Shown piece after piece: positions 16,604 through 30,040 of a stretch of DNA of 38,231 nt. This DNA is from Streptomyces specialis (GTDB lineage: Bacteria; Actinomycetota; Actinomycetes; Streptomycetales; Streptomycetaceae): NCBI RefSeq assembly GCF_001493375.1, contig NZ_LN929893.1:55941-94171 (forward strand). The letters are read 5' to 3'. Position 1 is the stretch's first letter, and every line of letters starts with the position of its first letter. A program made the translations under genes and the position numbers. Below the pieces are notes generated by a model. That model had not been told where the DNA came from. It was given only the letters and a program-made list of their open reading frames with translations, and did no database searches.

Positions 16604-18548
16604 TCAGCGCTCCGCCGCCGGACGGTCCCGCAGGGTGGCCACCTGGCGGTACAGTTCGACGGCCTCCAGGGACCTGCCGAGCTGCTCCAGGCAGTGCGCC
16701 TCGTCGTTGCGGCTGGCCAGCGCGTCCGGGTGGCCGGGGCCGAGGACCCGCTCCCGGGCCGACCGCACCTGCCGGTGCTCCTCCAGGGCCTCCTCCCACC
16801 GGTCGAGCCAGCCCAGCGCGACGGCGATCTCGCGGCGGCTGACCAGGGTGTCGGCGTGGTCGGCGCCCAGCAGGCGGGCGCGGGCCGCCCAGACCTCCCT
16901 GGCCTCGGACAGCGCCTCCTCCCAGCGGCCGAGCCGGCCCAGGCTGACGCCGCGGCCGTGCCGCGCGCGCAGCGTCTCGGGGTGGTCCGGGCCCTGGGCG
17001 GCGGACCTGGCGGTGACGAGGTCGGTGTAGAGGGCGAGGGCCTCGGCGGGGCGGCCCAGCCGGCCGAGGCTCACGCCCGCGTCGTAGCGGGCGTCGAGGG
17101 TGGCCGGGTGGTCGGGGCCGAGGGTGCGGGCCCTGGCCTCGGCGACCCGCAGGTAGCCGTCGAGGGCCTCCTCCCAGCGGCCGAGGCGGCCCAGCGCGTA
17201 GGCGGCCTCGAAGCGGCTGTCCAGGGTCTCCGGGTGGTCCGCGCCGAGCGCGCCCTCCCCCTCGGCGGCGACGGCGCGGGGCACGTCGTACGCCTCCTCC
17301 CAGCGGCCGAGGCGGCCCAGGCTGGGCCCGGCGCGGTGCCGGCTGGCCGGCACCGCCAGGTACTCGGGGGCGGGGCCCGGGCCCTCGGCGGGCAGCCGCG
17401 CGACGGTGGCCCCCGGCACGCCGGTGGTCCACTGGCCGGTCAGCCCGGCCGACCGGTCCGGCGGCGACAGCCGCAGCGACCAGGAGCCGCTGGCGCGGGA
17501 CCCGGCCCGCATGCCGCGCGTCCAGTCCGGCAGCCGCTCGGCCGGGCGCTGGGCGGGCACCCGCACGGTGAGCGTGCCGCCGCGCCCGGCCGCGACCAGG
17601 GCGCGGGCGCGCCCGGCGGCGTCCTCGGGCCGGTCGCCGGGGTCCTTGGCGAGGAGCGCGAGGATGAACTCCTCCATCGCCTCGGGCAGTTCGGGGCGGC
17701 GGGCGCGCCCGCCGCCCCGCCCTGCCCGACGAGGACGGCCCCGGGGTCGCCGCGGTCGAACGGCGGGGCGCCCGGGGCGCGCCCGCGCACGGCGCCGCCC
17801 CGCCGCGCCACGACCCCCCGGGGGGCCGCGTCGGCAGCGTCAGATTTGTATGAGAGACGGGGATGGCCCAGGGGTCGCCGAGGTCGAACGGCGGGGCGCC
17901 GGTGGCGATCTCGTACAGGACGCAGCCCAGCGAGTACAGGTCGCTGCGGTGGTCCACGGCCAGGCCCGCGATCTGCTCGGGCGACATGTAGTGCGGAGTG
18001 CCCATGGCCATGCCCGCGGAGGTGAGCTTGGCGCTGAGCCCGATGTCCTGGGCGAGCCTGGCGATGCCGAAGTCGCAGATCTTCACGGTGCCGTCCGTCA
18101 GCCGCATCACGTTGGCCGGCTTCAGGTCGCGGTGGATGATGCCCTGCTCGTGGGTGTAGGCGAGGGCGGCGGCGACCTGGTCCGCGATGTCGGCGATCTC
18201 CTCGACGGACAGCGGGTCGGGCCGGCGCTCGTGCAGCAACTGGCTGAGGTTGTGGCCGTCGAGCAGCTCCATCACGAGATACAGAACGCCGTCGGCCTCG
18301 CCGAAGTCGTGCACCACGGTGATGCCCCGGTGCTGGAGCGCGGCGGCCATCCGGCCCTCGCGCCGGAAGCGCTCGCGCAGGGCGCGCAGGAACGGCTCCT
18401 CCTGCCGCGTGCCCAGCGGTTTCAGGCACTTGACGGCGACCCGCCGGTCCAGTGCCTCGTCGCGGGCCCGCCAGACCTCGCCCATGCCACCGCGCCCGAT
18501 GAGTTCGAGCAGGTGGTAGCGGCCGTGGATGAGCGTGCGTGCGGCCAT
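16604..18548 (-). CDS. Hanks-type Ser/Thr protein kinase with C-terminal TPRs, interrupted by adapter
   Basis: The kinase domain starts at the N-terminus: glycine loop IGRGGMGEVW (17-26), catalytic Lys40, HRDLKPAN at 139-146 and DFG at 159-161, followed by GTPHYMSPEQ. The frame is intact to about residue 228 (PPFDLGDPWA) and then enters a Nextera adapter at 17828-17860. It resumes downstream, with a duplicated GAPPFD-GDP stretch, as MEEFILALLAKDPGDRPEDA and six roughly 42-residue TPRs of the form LGADHPETL...LGRLGRWEEAL. There is no transmembrane segment, unlike PknB. The real protein is probably about 600 residues. The ATG at 18548 has GAGAG 7 bases upstream. TPRs in this position usually recruit substrates or mediate oligomerisation. 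Confidence 0.87.
17738..17907. repeat. Direct duplication flanking the adapter in the kinase gene
   Basis: About 40 bases at 17739-17780 (ccccggggtcgccgcggtcg...) recur at 17867-17907 (cccaggggtcgccgaggtcg...) with a few mismatches. Both copies encode GAPPFD-x-GDP-x-A on the minus strand. The left copy is more GC-rich. A natural kinase has one such stretch, so the duplication is part of the assembly artefact. Confidence 0.75.
17828..17860 (+). other. Nextera adapter, assembly artefact
   Basis: Bases 17828-17841 match TCGTCGGCAGCGTC at 13 of 14, and 17842-17860 match the mosaic end AGATGTGTATAAGAGACAG at 16 of 19. This is the closest copy of the combined adapter in the window. Confidence 0.95.
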
Positions 18549-18938
18549 GTCGATCTCTCGCCCCCGTCGTCCGGCTTCTCCCGCCCCCACCGGCTTCCCG
18601 CCGGCTGTTCAGTCCTTCCGGTCTACCCAAGTCTTCCCGGGTCTTCCCAGTATGGCTTCCAGCAACGGACGTTCTTATGCCAACCGGCGGGAAAAGTGAC
18701 TTCCCCCGGCCTTTCGGAGTTCACCCTGCCGGGTGACGGACCGGGGGGCGGACGATGGGCGGAGACGGGCCACCGGCCTCACCTGGTGCGGTAGCCTCGC
18801 TGCGGACCACACAGTTGCCCTGCGGCAACAGTGCGGGTTCGCGGTATGTGCGAGTATTGCCCGTCCGTTCGTGTGGGCGGACGGCGCTGCGCTTGATCTG
18901 TTCGACCCTGTCGGAATTGGTGCGGATCGAGGTTGGAC
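18549..18938. promoter_or_regulatory. Divergent intergenic region with a GTTGCC-GGCAAC inverted repeat
   Basis: This 390-base gap separates the kinase (minus) from the hybrid histidine kinase (plus) and must hold both promoters. A perfect 6-base inverted repeat, GTTGCC-CTGC-GGCAAC, lies at 18814-18829. I see no gene and no confident -10/-35 pair. GAGG at 18929-18932 is the ribosome binding site for the start at 18939. Confidence 0.3.
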
Positions 18939-23192
<4,254 letters not shown>

Positions 23193-23211
23193 GGCCCGCG
23201 AGGAGCGGCTC

Positions 23212-25615
23212 GTGTCCATCCCCCAGCAGCCGGGCCCCCGGTCCCCCGATTCCCCGCCGCCGGGCCGGCGGGAGCCGGACCGCTCCCCCGTTCCCGGGCC
23301 CGCCGGAGCCGACGCCGTGCGGCTCGCGGCCACGGTGGAACGCCTGCGCCGCCGCCTGGCGGAGGAGCGGGCCGCGGCGGACGACCGCGCGCTGATCGAG
23401 CTGGCCAAGGGCGTGCTGGTGGAACGGCTGGGCTGCGGCCCGGCCGAGGCCGACCGGCAGCTCACCGGCCTCGCCCGCCGGGCGGGCGTGTCGCTGCTGG
23501 AGCTGGCCGCCGACGTCGTCAACCGGTCCGCGCCCGACCGGCTCACCGCGGCGGCCCGCGACACCGGCGGCCCGGCCGCCGCGGTGCGGCTGCGCGCGGC
23601 GGAGAGCGGGATGCTGGCCGCGGGCGACGACGCGCAGCGGGTCGCCGCGTCGATCCTGGCGCACGCCCTGGCGCCGCTGGGCGCGAACGCGGTGGCGATC
23701 TGGGCGGCGGGCCCGGACCTGACGCTCACCCTGGCCGGGCACGCCGGGTTCCTGCCGGAGGAGGCCACCCGGTGGCGCCACATCCCGCCGGGGGTGGCGA
23801 CGGTGGCCGGCCGCGCGCTCGCCGAGCGCGGCAGCGTGTGGCTCCGTTCCCTGGCGGAGTCGGGGCTGCCGTCGATCGGCCACCGGGAGTTCCCCGGGGG
23901 CCGATCGACGGCATACCTCTCCCAATCCGCTGCGGCGGCAGCGGGAGTTGTGTAAGAGAGACGGGATCCGCTGGCCCGGCGCGCTGGAGCCGCAGCCGCC
24001 GGTGATCCGGCGGCAGGTGGAGGCCCTGGCCGAGCTGTGCGCGCACGCCCTGGAGAACGGCGCCGACGCCGCGCCCGGCGCCGCGGAGGAGTCCGTCGCC
24101 GACCGGGCCGTCTCGGAGCTGGTGGACCTGGCCGACGGCCTGCACGACCCGGCGCTGGTGCTGCTGCCGCACCTGGACGGCGGCACGCTGACCGACTTCC
24201 GCATCCACCACGTCAACAGCCGCTTCCTCGACCCGGCGGGCCGGTCGCGCGCCACGCTGGCGGGCGCGCTGCTGCTGGAGGCGTACCCGATGACGGCGGG
24301 CGAGAGCGGCCTGTTCTCGCGGATCGAGCACGTGTGGACCACGGGTGAGCCGTTCCGCGCCGAGCGGATGGCCCTGACCGCCCTGGTCGGCCAGGTGCCG
24401 CTGACCGCGACCGCCGACGTGGGCCTGAGCCGGCACGGCCGGGGCGTGCTGCTGGTGTGGCGGGTGCTGGACGAGACCGCGCGGCTCGCGACCCTGCTCC
24501 AGCACGCGCAGCGCCTGGGCCGTATCGGCGGCTTCGAGGAGAACGTCGCGACCGGCGAGATCACCTGGAACAACCAGCTCTTCTCGCTCTACGGGCTGGC
24601 GCCGGCCGCCGGGCCGATTCCGCTGGAGCAGCTCCCGGCGCAGGCGCACCCGGACGACGACGTCGCCATCGGCCGTTTCCTGCGGACCTTGCTGCACCAC
24701 CGGCGGCCCGCGTCCACCGCGTTCCGTCTCCGGCGCCCGGACGGCGTCGTGCGGCACATCCGGGTGGTGGCCGAGCCGGTGCTGGACGCGCGGGGGCAGG
24801 TCCATCTGGTGCGCGGCGCCTACCAGGACATCTCCGCCCAGCACTGGACCGAGGTGGCGCTGGCCGCGACCCGGGACCGGCTCGCGCACAGCGAGCAGGA
24901 GTCGGCGGAGCACAGCCGCCTCGCGCTCCAGTTGCAGCACGCGATCATGCCGCCGTCCCGGGGCCCGATCGACGCCCCCGGGCTGCGGGTCGCGGTGCGG
25001 TACCGGCCGGCGGAGATCGACCATCTGGTCGGCGGGGACTGGTACGACGCGGTGGTGCTGCCGTCGCGGGAGATCCTGCTGTGCGTGGGCGACGTCGCGG
25101 GCCACGGCATCGGGGCGGCCACCGACATGGTCGTGCTGCGCAACGCGCTGCGCGGCCTGGCCACCACGGGCGCGGGCCCGGCGCAGCTCCTGTCGTGGCT
25201 GAACCTCGTCGCCCACCACCTGACCGACCATGTGACCGCCACGGTCGTCTGCGCGCTGTACGACCCGCGGACGCGGCGGCTGCGGGGGGCCAGGGCCGGG
25301 CACCTGCCGCCGGTCCTGATCCGCGACCGGGAGACCACGACCCTGCCGATGCTGGACGGGCTGCTGCTGGGCGCGCTGGCGGAGACCGGCTACGAGGAGG
25401 GGCAGGTGCAGTTGGAGCCGGGCGACACGCTGCTGATGTTCACGGACGGGCTGATCGAGCGGCGGGCCCGTTCCGTGCAGCAGTCCCTGGGCCGGCTGCT
25501 CACCACGGCGCAGGACGCCGGCGACGACCTGGAGCGCCGGCTCGACCACGTGCTCACCCACAGCAACGCCGACACCGACGACGACACCTGCCTGGTCGGC
25601 ATCCACCTGCGCTGA
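23212..25615 (+). CDS. ANTAR-GAF-PAS-PP2C phosphatase, interrupted by adapter
   Basis: The first part (23212-23890, about 226 residues) has a coiled coil and an ANTAR-like module (RALIELAKGVLVERLGCGPA, then LARRAGVSLLELAADVVN) followed by the start of a GAF domain. After a foldback and a Nextera adapter the frame resumes at about 23967 (GIRWPGALEPQPPVIRRQVE) with the end of GAF, a PAS domain (RIGGFEENVATGEITWNNQL) and a complete SpoIIE domain: GGDWYDAVVLP, GDVAGHGIGA, FTDGLIERRA and DDDTCLVGIHLR. All catalytic Asp residues are present. ANTAR usually binds RNA hairpins to antiterminate, so this may link mRNA binding to phosphatase signalling. The GTG at 23212 has GAGGAG 7 bases upstream and starts 19 bases after the kinase stop. 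The split is an artefact. Confidence 0.87.
23869..23911. repeat. 13-base perfect inverted repeat next to the adapter
   Basis: CCGTCGATCGGCC at 23869-23881 and GGCCGATCGACGG at 23899-23911 flank a 17-base spacer that itself holds CCGGG...CCCGG. Because it abuts adapter DNA inside a coding region, a foldback chimera is more likely than a natural element. Confidence 0.7.
23932..23964 (+). other. Nextera adapter, assembly artefact
   Basis: Bases 23932-23945 match TCGTCGGCAGCGTC at 10 of 14, including CGGCAGCG exactly. Bases 23946-23964 match AGATGTGTATAAGAGACAG at 15 of 19. The segment between the inverted repeat and this copy (23912-23931) is also not explained by the gene. Confidence 0.85.
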
Positions 25616-25711
25616 CCGCGCCCGCCGGGCCGGACCGTTCCGCCCGGGGTGGCATGAGCGCGGCGGGCCGGGGTAATCGGGCGGGGCGAGCGAGGAAAGG
25701 TGAGGTGAGAC

Positions 25712-26143
25712 GTGGTGACGAGCACCGACCACCGGCCCAGGGCGAGCGTCCAGGCGGACCCGGAGGACTCCGTGGGCGCCCTGGTGTCCCGGGCCTCGGA
25801 GCAGGTGTCGCGGCTGGTCCGTGACGAGCTGCGGCTGGCCCAGGCGGAGATGACGGACAAGGGCAAGCGGTTCGGGATCGGCGGCGGCATGTTCGGCGCC
25901 GCCGCGATCGTTGCGGTCGTGGCCTTCCAGGCGCTGGTCGCCACCGGGATCGCGGCCCTGGCACTGGCGATGCCGGTGTGGGCGGCGGCGCTGATCGTGA
26001 CGGGGGCGCTGCTGGTGCTGGCCGGGACGCTGGCGGCGCTGGGCCGTAAGAAGGTCGGCCAGGCCACGCCCCCGGTGCCCGAACAGGCGATCGACAGCGT
26101 GAAGGCGGACGTCGCCGAGATCAAGGAGAGGGCGCACCGATGA
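25712..26143 (+). CDS. Phage-holin-family (Phage_holin_3_6-like) membrane protein
   Basis: A 143-residue protein with an amphipathic N-terminal helix region (SVGALVSRASEQVSRLVRDE) followed by two hydrophobic segments at about residues 55-80 and 86-108, and a charged tail. This is the usual plan of the actinobacterial holin-like family, found in many genomes with no phage nearby; it probably affects membrane organisation rather than lysis. The GTG at 25712 has GAGG 6 bases upstream. Its stop overlaps the start of the DUF3618 gene as ATGA. The three genes 25712-26654 form one coupled operon. Confidence 0.85.
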   Translation: MVTSTDHRPRASVQADPEDSVGALVSRASEQVSRLVRDELRLAQAEMTDKGKRFGIGGGMFGAAAIVAVVAFQALVATGIAALALAMPVWAAALIVTGALLVLAGTLAALGRKKVGQATPPVPEQAIDSVKADVAEIKERAHR

Positions 26144-26391
26144 CCGGCGGGACCGAGACGGCGACGACGCGCGAGCTGCGCGAGCGGGTGGAGGGCACCC
26201 GGGAGGAGCTGGGCGAGACGGTGGCCCGGCTGGCGGCCAGGACGGATGTGAAGGCGCGGGTCCGGGAGAGCGCGGACCGGGCGCGGCAGGCCGTGCGCGG
26301 CAACCCGGTGCCGGTGGTGGCCGGGACGGCGGTGACGGCGGCCGCGGTCGTGGCGTCGGTGACCGCGGTACGGGCCTGGAGGAGCCGATGA
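26140..26391 (+). CDS. DUF3618 protein
   Basis: An 83-residue protein with an N-terminal helical region (TTRELRERVEGTREELGETV) and one C-terminal membrane segment (about residues 52-76, VPVVAGTAVTAAAVVASVTA). The R-x-E-L-x-x-T-V-x-x-L-x-x-R pattern and size fit DUF3618. It overlaps both neighbours by four bases, which argues for stoichiometric, coupled expression with the holin-like and DUF4235 proteins. Function is unknown; a role at the inner face of the membrane is inferred. Confidence 0.85.
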   Translation: MTGGTETATTRELRERVEGTREELGETVARLAARTDVKARVRESADRARQAVRGNPVPVVAGTAVTAAAVVASVTAVRAWRSR

Positions 26392-26654
26392 AGGCGTCGA
26401 AGATCGCGTACAAGCCCGTCGGTCTGGCTCTCGGCGCGCTCAGCGGCGCGCTGGCCGGGGCGGCGTTCAAGCAGGCGTGGAAGGTGATCGGGAACGACGA
26501 GGACGCCCCCGACGCGACCGACGTGGACCGGGCCTGGCGGGAGATCCTGCTGGCTGCGGCGTTGCAGGGCGCGATCTTCGCCGTGGTGAAGGCCGCGGTG
26601 GACCGGGGCGGTGCCACGGCCACGCACCGGCTGACCGGGGTCTGGCCGGGCTGA
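26388..26654 (+). CDS. DUF4235 protein
   Basis: An 88-residue protein with two hydrophobic helices, at about residues 9-27 (VGLALGALSGALAGAAFKQA) and 53-72 (ILLAAALQGAIFAVVKAAVD). It has the KxxYK-P start and the W-x-x-DDD/E-AP centre typical of DUF4235. It is the last gene of the membrane trio, overlaps DUF3618 by four bases (ATGA), and is followed 17 bases later by a strong hairpin. Function is unknown. Confidence 0.85.
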   Translation: MKASKIAYKPVGLALGALSGALAGAAFKQAWKVIGNDEDAPDATDVDRAWREILLAAALQGAIFAVVKAAVDRGGATATHRLTGVWPG

Positions 26655-26671
26655 GCGCGCCCGCGAGCGGC

Positions 26672-26697
26672 GGGGGGGCGGGACGGTCCGCCCCCCC
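26672..26697 (+). terminator. Strong G/C hairpin terminator
   Basis: GGGGGGGCGG at 26672-26681 pairs perfectly with CCGCCCCCCC at 26688-26697 across a 6-base loop. It ends the holin-like/DUF3618/DUF4235 operon. The C run continues to 26700, and homopolymer length here may be unreliable. Confidence 0.75.
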
Positions 26698-26811
26698 CCC
26701 GGTCCATGCCCGCCCGCGCGGTGCGGCCCGGGTGGCTAACCTGACCAGGAGGCCCCGCGTGCGCGGGCCCGGACCGGAAGCCACAGGCGACAGGTGCACG
26801 GATGACTGGTG

Positions 26812-29709
26812 ATGGAAGCCACCGGGGGTGACGCGCCCGGCGGGGCGGACGGCGAGCGGCTGCGGCTGTTCACCGAGGTGGACGATGTCCCGGAAGAGGC
26901 CGAGCTGCTGCGGCTGGCGCTGCACCAGGCGGTCGCGGCCGTGGGCGGGCTCGGCGGGCTGGCGCATCTGCGCGATCCGGAGGACGGCGCGCTGCGGCTG
27001 GCGGCGGTCGGTGGCCTGCCGCGGCGGATCGCCCAGCAGTGGGAGCGGCTCGACCCGGACGCGGCGACCGCGCCCGCCCGGGCCGTGCGTGAGGGGCGCG
27101 CCATGTGGCTGCCGTGCGACACGCCCGCGCTGCCCGGCGGGACCCGGGTCCCGGCCGGGGTGACCGGGGTGCTGGCCGTGCCGCTGCCGGGCGCGGACGG
27201 AACCGCCGGGGTGCTGTCGGTGCTGACGATGGCCGTGCCCGGCGAGGAGATACGGCGTTTCGCGGGCGAGCTGGCGGACGCGGCGGGCGAGCGGCTCCGC
27301 GAGATCCGGCCCAAGAAGGTGCGGGTGCCGCCGCCCTGGTGGCAGGAGCCCTCCGGGTCGCGGCTGCGGGGGGCCGTGCACGCGGTGCGGGTCGGGACGT
27401 GGCGCTGGGACCTGCGCACGGGGAAGCTGCGGATGGACGACGCCGCCCGGGACCTGCTGCGCACCACGCGCCTGGCGTCCCGGTGGGACGACCGGATGCG
27501 GAGCTGGCTGGACCGCATCCACCCGGACGACCTGCCCGGTGTGCTGGAGGCGGCCGAGCAGGCGATCGAGTCGGGCGACCCGTTCGCGGCGGAGTACCGC
27601 ATGATCGCCGAGGACGGGCGGGTCGGCTGGGTCGAGGTGCGCGGCCAGACGACGTACGCGCCGGACGGGACACCGCTCGAGGTCTCCGGCACGGCCTGGG
27701 ACACCACCGCCGAGCGGGCCAAGGACCGGTCGGTGAGCCGGGTGCTGAACCACATGCCCGACGCCTTCTTCGTGGTGGACGGCACCGACTGGCGCGTGCT
27801 GTACGCCAATCAGCGGGCGGAACGGCTCTCGTCGGGCGAGTCGGTCCCGCTGGTGGGGCGGGTGCCGTGGGAGGCGCTGCCGGGGCTGGAGGAGGTGGGC
27901 CTGAAGGAGCGGTTCGAGCGGGCCATGGCGGGCGACGTGCCGGTGATGTTCGACGCGCACCTGGCGCGGGACGACGTCTGGTACCGGTTCCGGCTGGTGC
28001 CGGTGGCGCCGCATCTGGCCGTCATCATCGCGGACGTGACGGCGGAGCGGCGGGCCGTGCAGTCGGCGACCGAGCGGGCCCGGCGGATCGACGCGCTGAC
28101 CGGCGCCCTGGCGCAGGCGCTGACCGCGCGGGACGTGGCGCAGGCGGTGGCCGACCACGTGCTGCGGCCGTTCGGCGCGAGCGGCGTGCTGATGCACACG
28201 CTGTTCGACGGGCGGCTGCACCTGGTGGGCGCGGTGGGCTACCCGCCGGGCTACACGGAGCTGCTGGGGCGCCTGAGCCAGCAGGAGCGGCTGCGGCTGA
28301 TAGCCGGCCGGTCGCCGTTGTTCTTCAGCTCCCGCGAGGAGTTCCTCGGTGCCTTCCCCCGGTTCGAGGAGGTCGTCACGGCGGGCGGCAAGAACGCCTG
28401 GGCGGTGCTGCCGCTGACCGCGTCCGGGCGGACCGTCGGGAGCTGCGTGATCTCCTACGACCGGCCGCGGCGCTTCTCCGACGACGAGAGCAGCCTGCTG
28501 ACCACGCTGAGCGGCCTCGTCGCGCAGGCGCTGGAACGGGCCCGGCTGTACGACCGGGAGCACGGCCGCGCCCAGCAGCTCCAGCGCGCCCTGCTGCCGC
28601 ACGTGCTGCCGACGCTCCCGGCGCTGACCGCCGCGGCCCGTTACCGGCCGGCCGGCGGGCAGGTGGACGTGGGCGGCGACTGGTACGACACCATCCCGCT
28701 GTCGGCCGACCGGGTCGCCGTGGTGATCGGTGACGTGATGGGCCACGGCCTGCACGAGGCCATGACGATGGGCCGGCTGCGGACCGCCGTGGCGACGCTG
28801 ACCGCGCTGGAGTTCCCGCCGGACGAGCTGCTGGCGCACCTGAACGACATCGTCGTCGGCCTCGGCGGCGACGTGTACGCGACGTGTCTGTACGCGATCT
28901 ACGACCCGACCACCGGCACCTGCACCCTGGCCAGCGCGGGCCATCCGCCGCCCGCGATCGTCGCGCCGGACGGGCAGGCCCGGTTCGTGGACATGCCCAG
29001 CGGTCCGCCGCTGGGGACGGCCCAGCTCGCGTTCGAGACCAGGGACGTGACCCTCGCCGAGGGCAGCCTGCTGGTGCTGTACACCGACGGTCTGATCGGC
29101 ACCGCCGAGTCCGACCTCGGGTCGGGGATGTCCCGGCTGGGCGCGCTCCTGGCCGACGCGGCGGCCTCCCCGGCCCCGCCGCCCGCGGCGTCCCGCCGCG
29201 AGGAGGCCGCCTGGCTGGAGGACCTGTGCGACCGCCTGACCGCGGCCCTGCCCTCGATGAGCCCGCACCCGCAGGACGACGCCGCCGTGCTGGCGCTGCG
29301 CACCCACCGGCTGCCGGAGGAGGACATCGCCGCCTGGGACCTGCCCGAGGACCCGGCCGCCGCCGGGCAGGCCCGGGAGCATGTACGGGCCCAGTTGGCG
29401 GCCTGGGGTCTGGGGGAGCTGGAGATGACGACGGAGCTGGTCGCCAGCGAACTGGTCGGCAACGTCATCCGGCACGCGGCGGGCCCGATCCGGCTGCGGC
29501 TGCTCCGCAGCACGGTCCTGACCTGCGAGGTGTCCGACGGCAGCGAGGCGACTCCCCGCATCCGGCACACCTCGGTCCTGGACGAGAGCGGACGCGGTCT
29601 GCAACTGGTCGCCGCGATGACCCGCCGCTGGGGCGCCCGCTACACGCACACCGGCAAATCGATCTGGACGGAACAGCCCCTCCCCCTGACCGCGACCGAC
29701 CGTCACTGA
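26812..29709 (+). CDS. GAF-PAS-PAS-GAF-PP2C phosphatase with C-terminal HATPase
   Basis: A 965-residue soluble signalling protein. An N-terminal GAF-like domain spans about residues 10-165, PAS domains about 180-300 (AVRVGTWRWDLRTGKLRMDD) and 305-420 (HMPDAFFVVDGTDWRVLYAN), and a second GAF about 430-580. The PP2C domain (about 600-820) is canonical: GGDWYD at 621-626, GDVMGHG, YTDGLIGTAE and QDDAAVLALR. The RsbW-like ATPase at about 840-960 has ELVASELVGNVIRHA, EVSDGS and DESGRGLQLV. It has the same phosphatase-plus-ATPase plan as the protein at 2244-4721, and the two may be paralogues. The start could be GTG 26809 or ATG 26812; neither has a clear ribosome binding site. There is no membrane segment. 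Confidence 0.93.
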   Translation: MEATGGDAPGGADGERLRLFTEVDDVPEEAELLRLALHQAVAAVGGLGGLAHLRDPEDGALRLAAVGGLPRRIAQQWERLDPDAATAPARAVREGRAMWLPCDTPALPGGTRVPAGVTGVLAVPLPGADGTAGVLSVLTMAVPGEEIRRFAGELADAAGERLREIRPKKVRVPPPWWQEPSGSRLRGAVHAVRVGTWRWDLRTGKLRMDDAARDLLRTTRLASRWDDRMRSWLDRIHPDDLPGVLEAAEQAIESGDPFAAEYRMIAEDGRVGWVEVRGQTTYAPDGTPLEVSGTAWDTTAERAKDRSVSRVLNHMPDAFFVVDGTDWRVLYANQRAERLSSGESVPLVGRVPWEALPGLEEVGLKERFERAMAGDVPVMFDAHLARDDVWYRFRLVPVAPHLAVIIADVTAERRAVQSATERARRIDALTGALAQALTARDVAQAVADHVLRPFGASGVLMHTLFDGRLHLVGAVGYPPGYTELLGRLSQQERLRLIAGRSPLFFSSREEFLGAFPRFEEVVTAGGKNAWAVLPLTASGRTVGSCVISYDRPRRFSDDESSLLTTLSGLVAQALERARLYDREHGRAQQLQRALLPHVLPTLPALTAAARYRPAGGQVDVGGDWYDTIPLSADRVAVVIGDVMGHGLHEAMTMGRLRTAVATLTALEFPPDELLAHLNDIVVGLGGDVYATCLYAIYDPTTGTCTLASAGHPPPAIVAPDGQARFVDMPSGPPLGTAQLAFETRDVTLAEGSLLVLYTDGLIGTAESDLGSGMSRLGALLADAAASPAPPPAASRREEAAWLEDLCDRLTAALPSMSPHPQDDAAVLALRTHRLPEEDIAAWDLPEDPAAAGQAREHVRAQLAAWGLGELEMTTELVASELVGNVIRHAAGPIRLRLLRSTVLTCEVSDGSEATPRIRHTSVLDESGRGLQLVAAMTRRWGARYTHTGKSIWTEQPLPLTATDRH

Positions 29710-29935
29710 GAGGACGACGGCAAACCGCCGGTCCCGGGGGCCGGGTGGGAGACCTCCCCCACGTCCGGGCCGTGCGGCGACCCGACGAGCCGGGCGGCGA
29801 CCGCGAGGAGCTGTGTGGCGGTTCGGTGCGTTCCGTGGCGTGAGCCGGTCATGCGTGGCGCCACCCGAAGCCCGGACGCCGCAGACCATGCCGTGTCCCG
29901 ACGCGGGGCCGGCGTTCGCGTGAGCGAGAACACCA

Positions 29936-29964
29936 TTGCCCGCGCCGGTGACCGGTGCCAGACT
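29936..29964 (+). promoter_or_regulatory. Candidate promoter upstream of the alpha/beta hydrolase gene
   Basis: The 331-base gap 29710-30040 holds no gene. TTGCCC at 29936-29941 and CAGACT at 29959-29964 stand 17 bases apart, an acceptable but weak match to housekeeping promoters. The downstream start at 30041 has GGGGAGGG as ribosome binding site. Confidence 0.3.
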
Positions 29965-30040
29965 CAGCCCTCGAACGCCCGTGCCATGTCGCGCGGGTGG
30001 CCGGCGGCCAATGGTGGCGCGCGCGGTAGGGGAGGGTCAC

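Noticed and set aside
23948..25615. Independent phosphatase gene starting next to the adapter
   Set aside because: The start codon lies within adapter sequence and the protein begins in the middle of a GAF domain; it is the second half of the gene beginning at 23212.
25712..26654. Prophage lysis module, from the holin-like protein
   Set aside because: No endolysin, integrase or structural phage gene is present, and the neighbours DUF3618 and DUF4235 are chromosomal actinobacterial families.
26467..29889. 1140-codon minus-strand open frame
   Set aside because: Antisense of the 965-residue phosphatase; composition is typical of a shadow frame.
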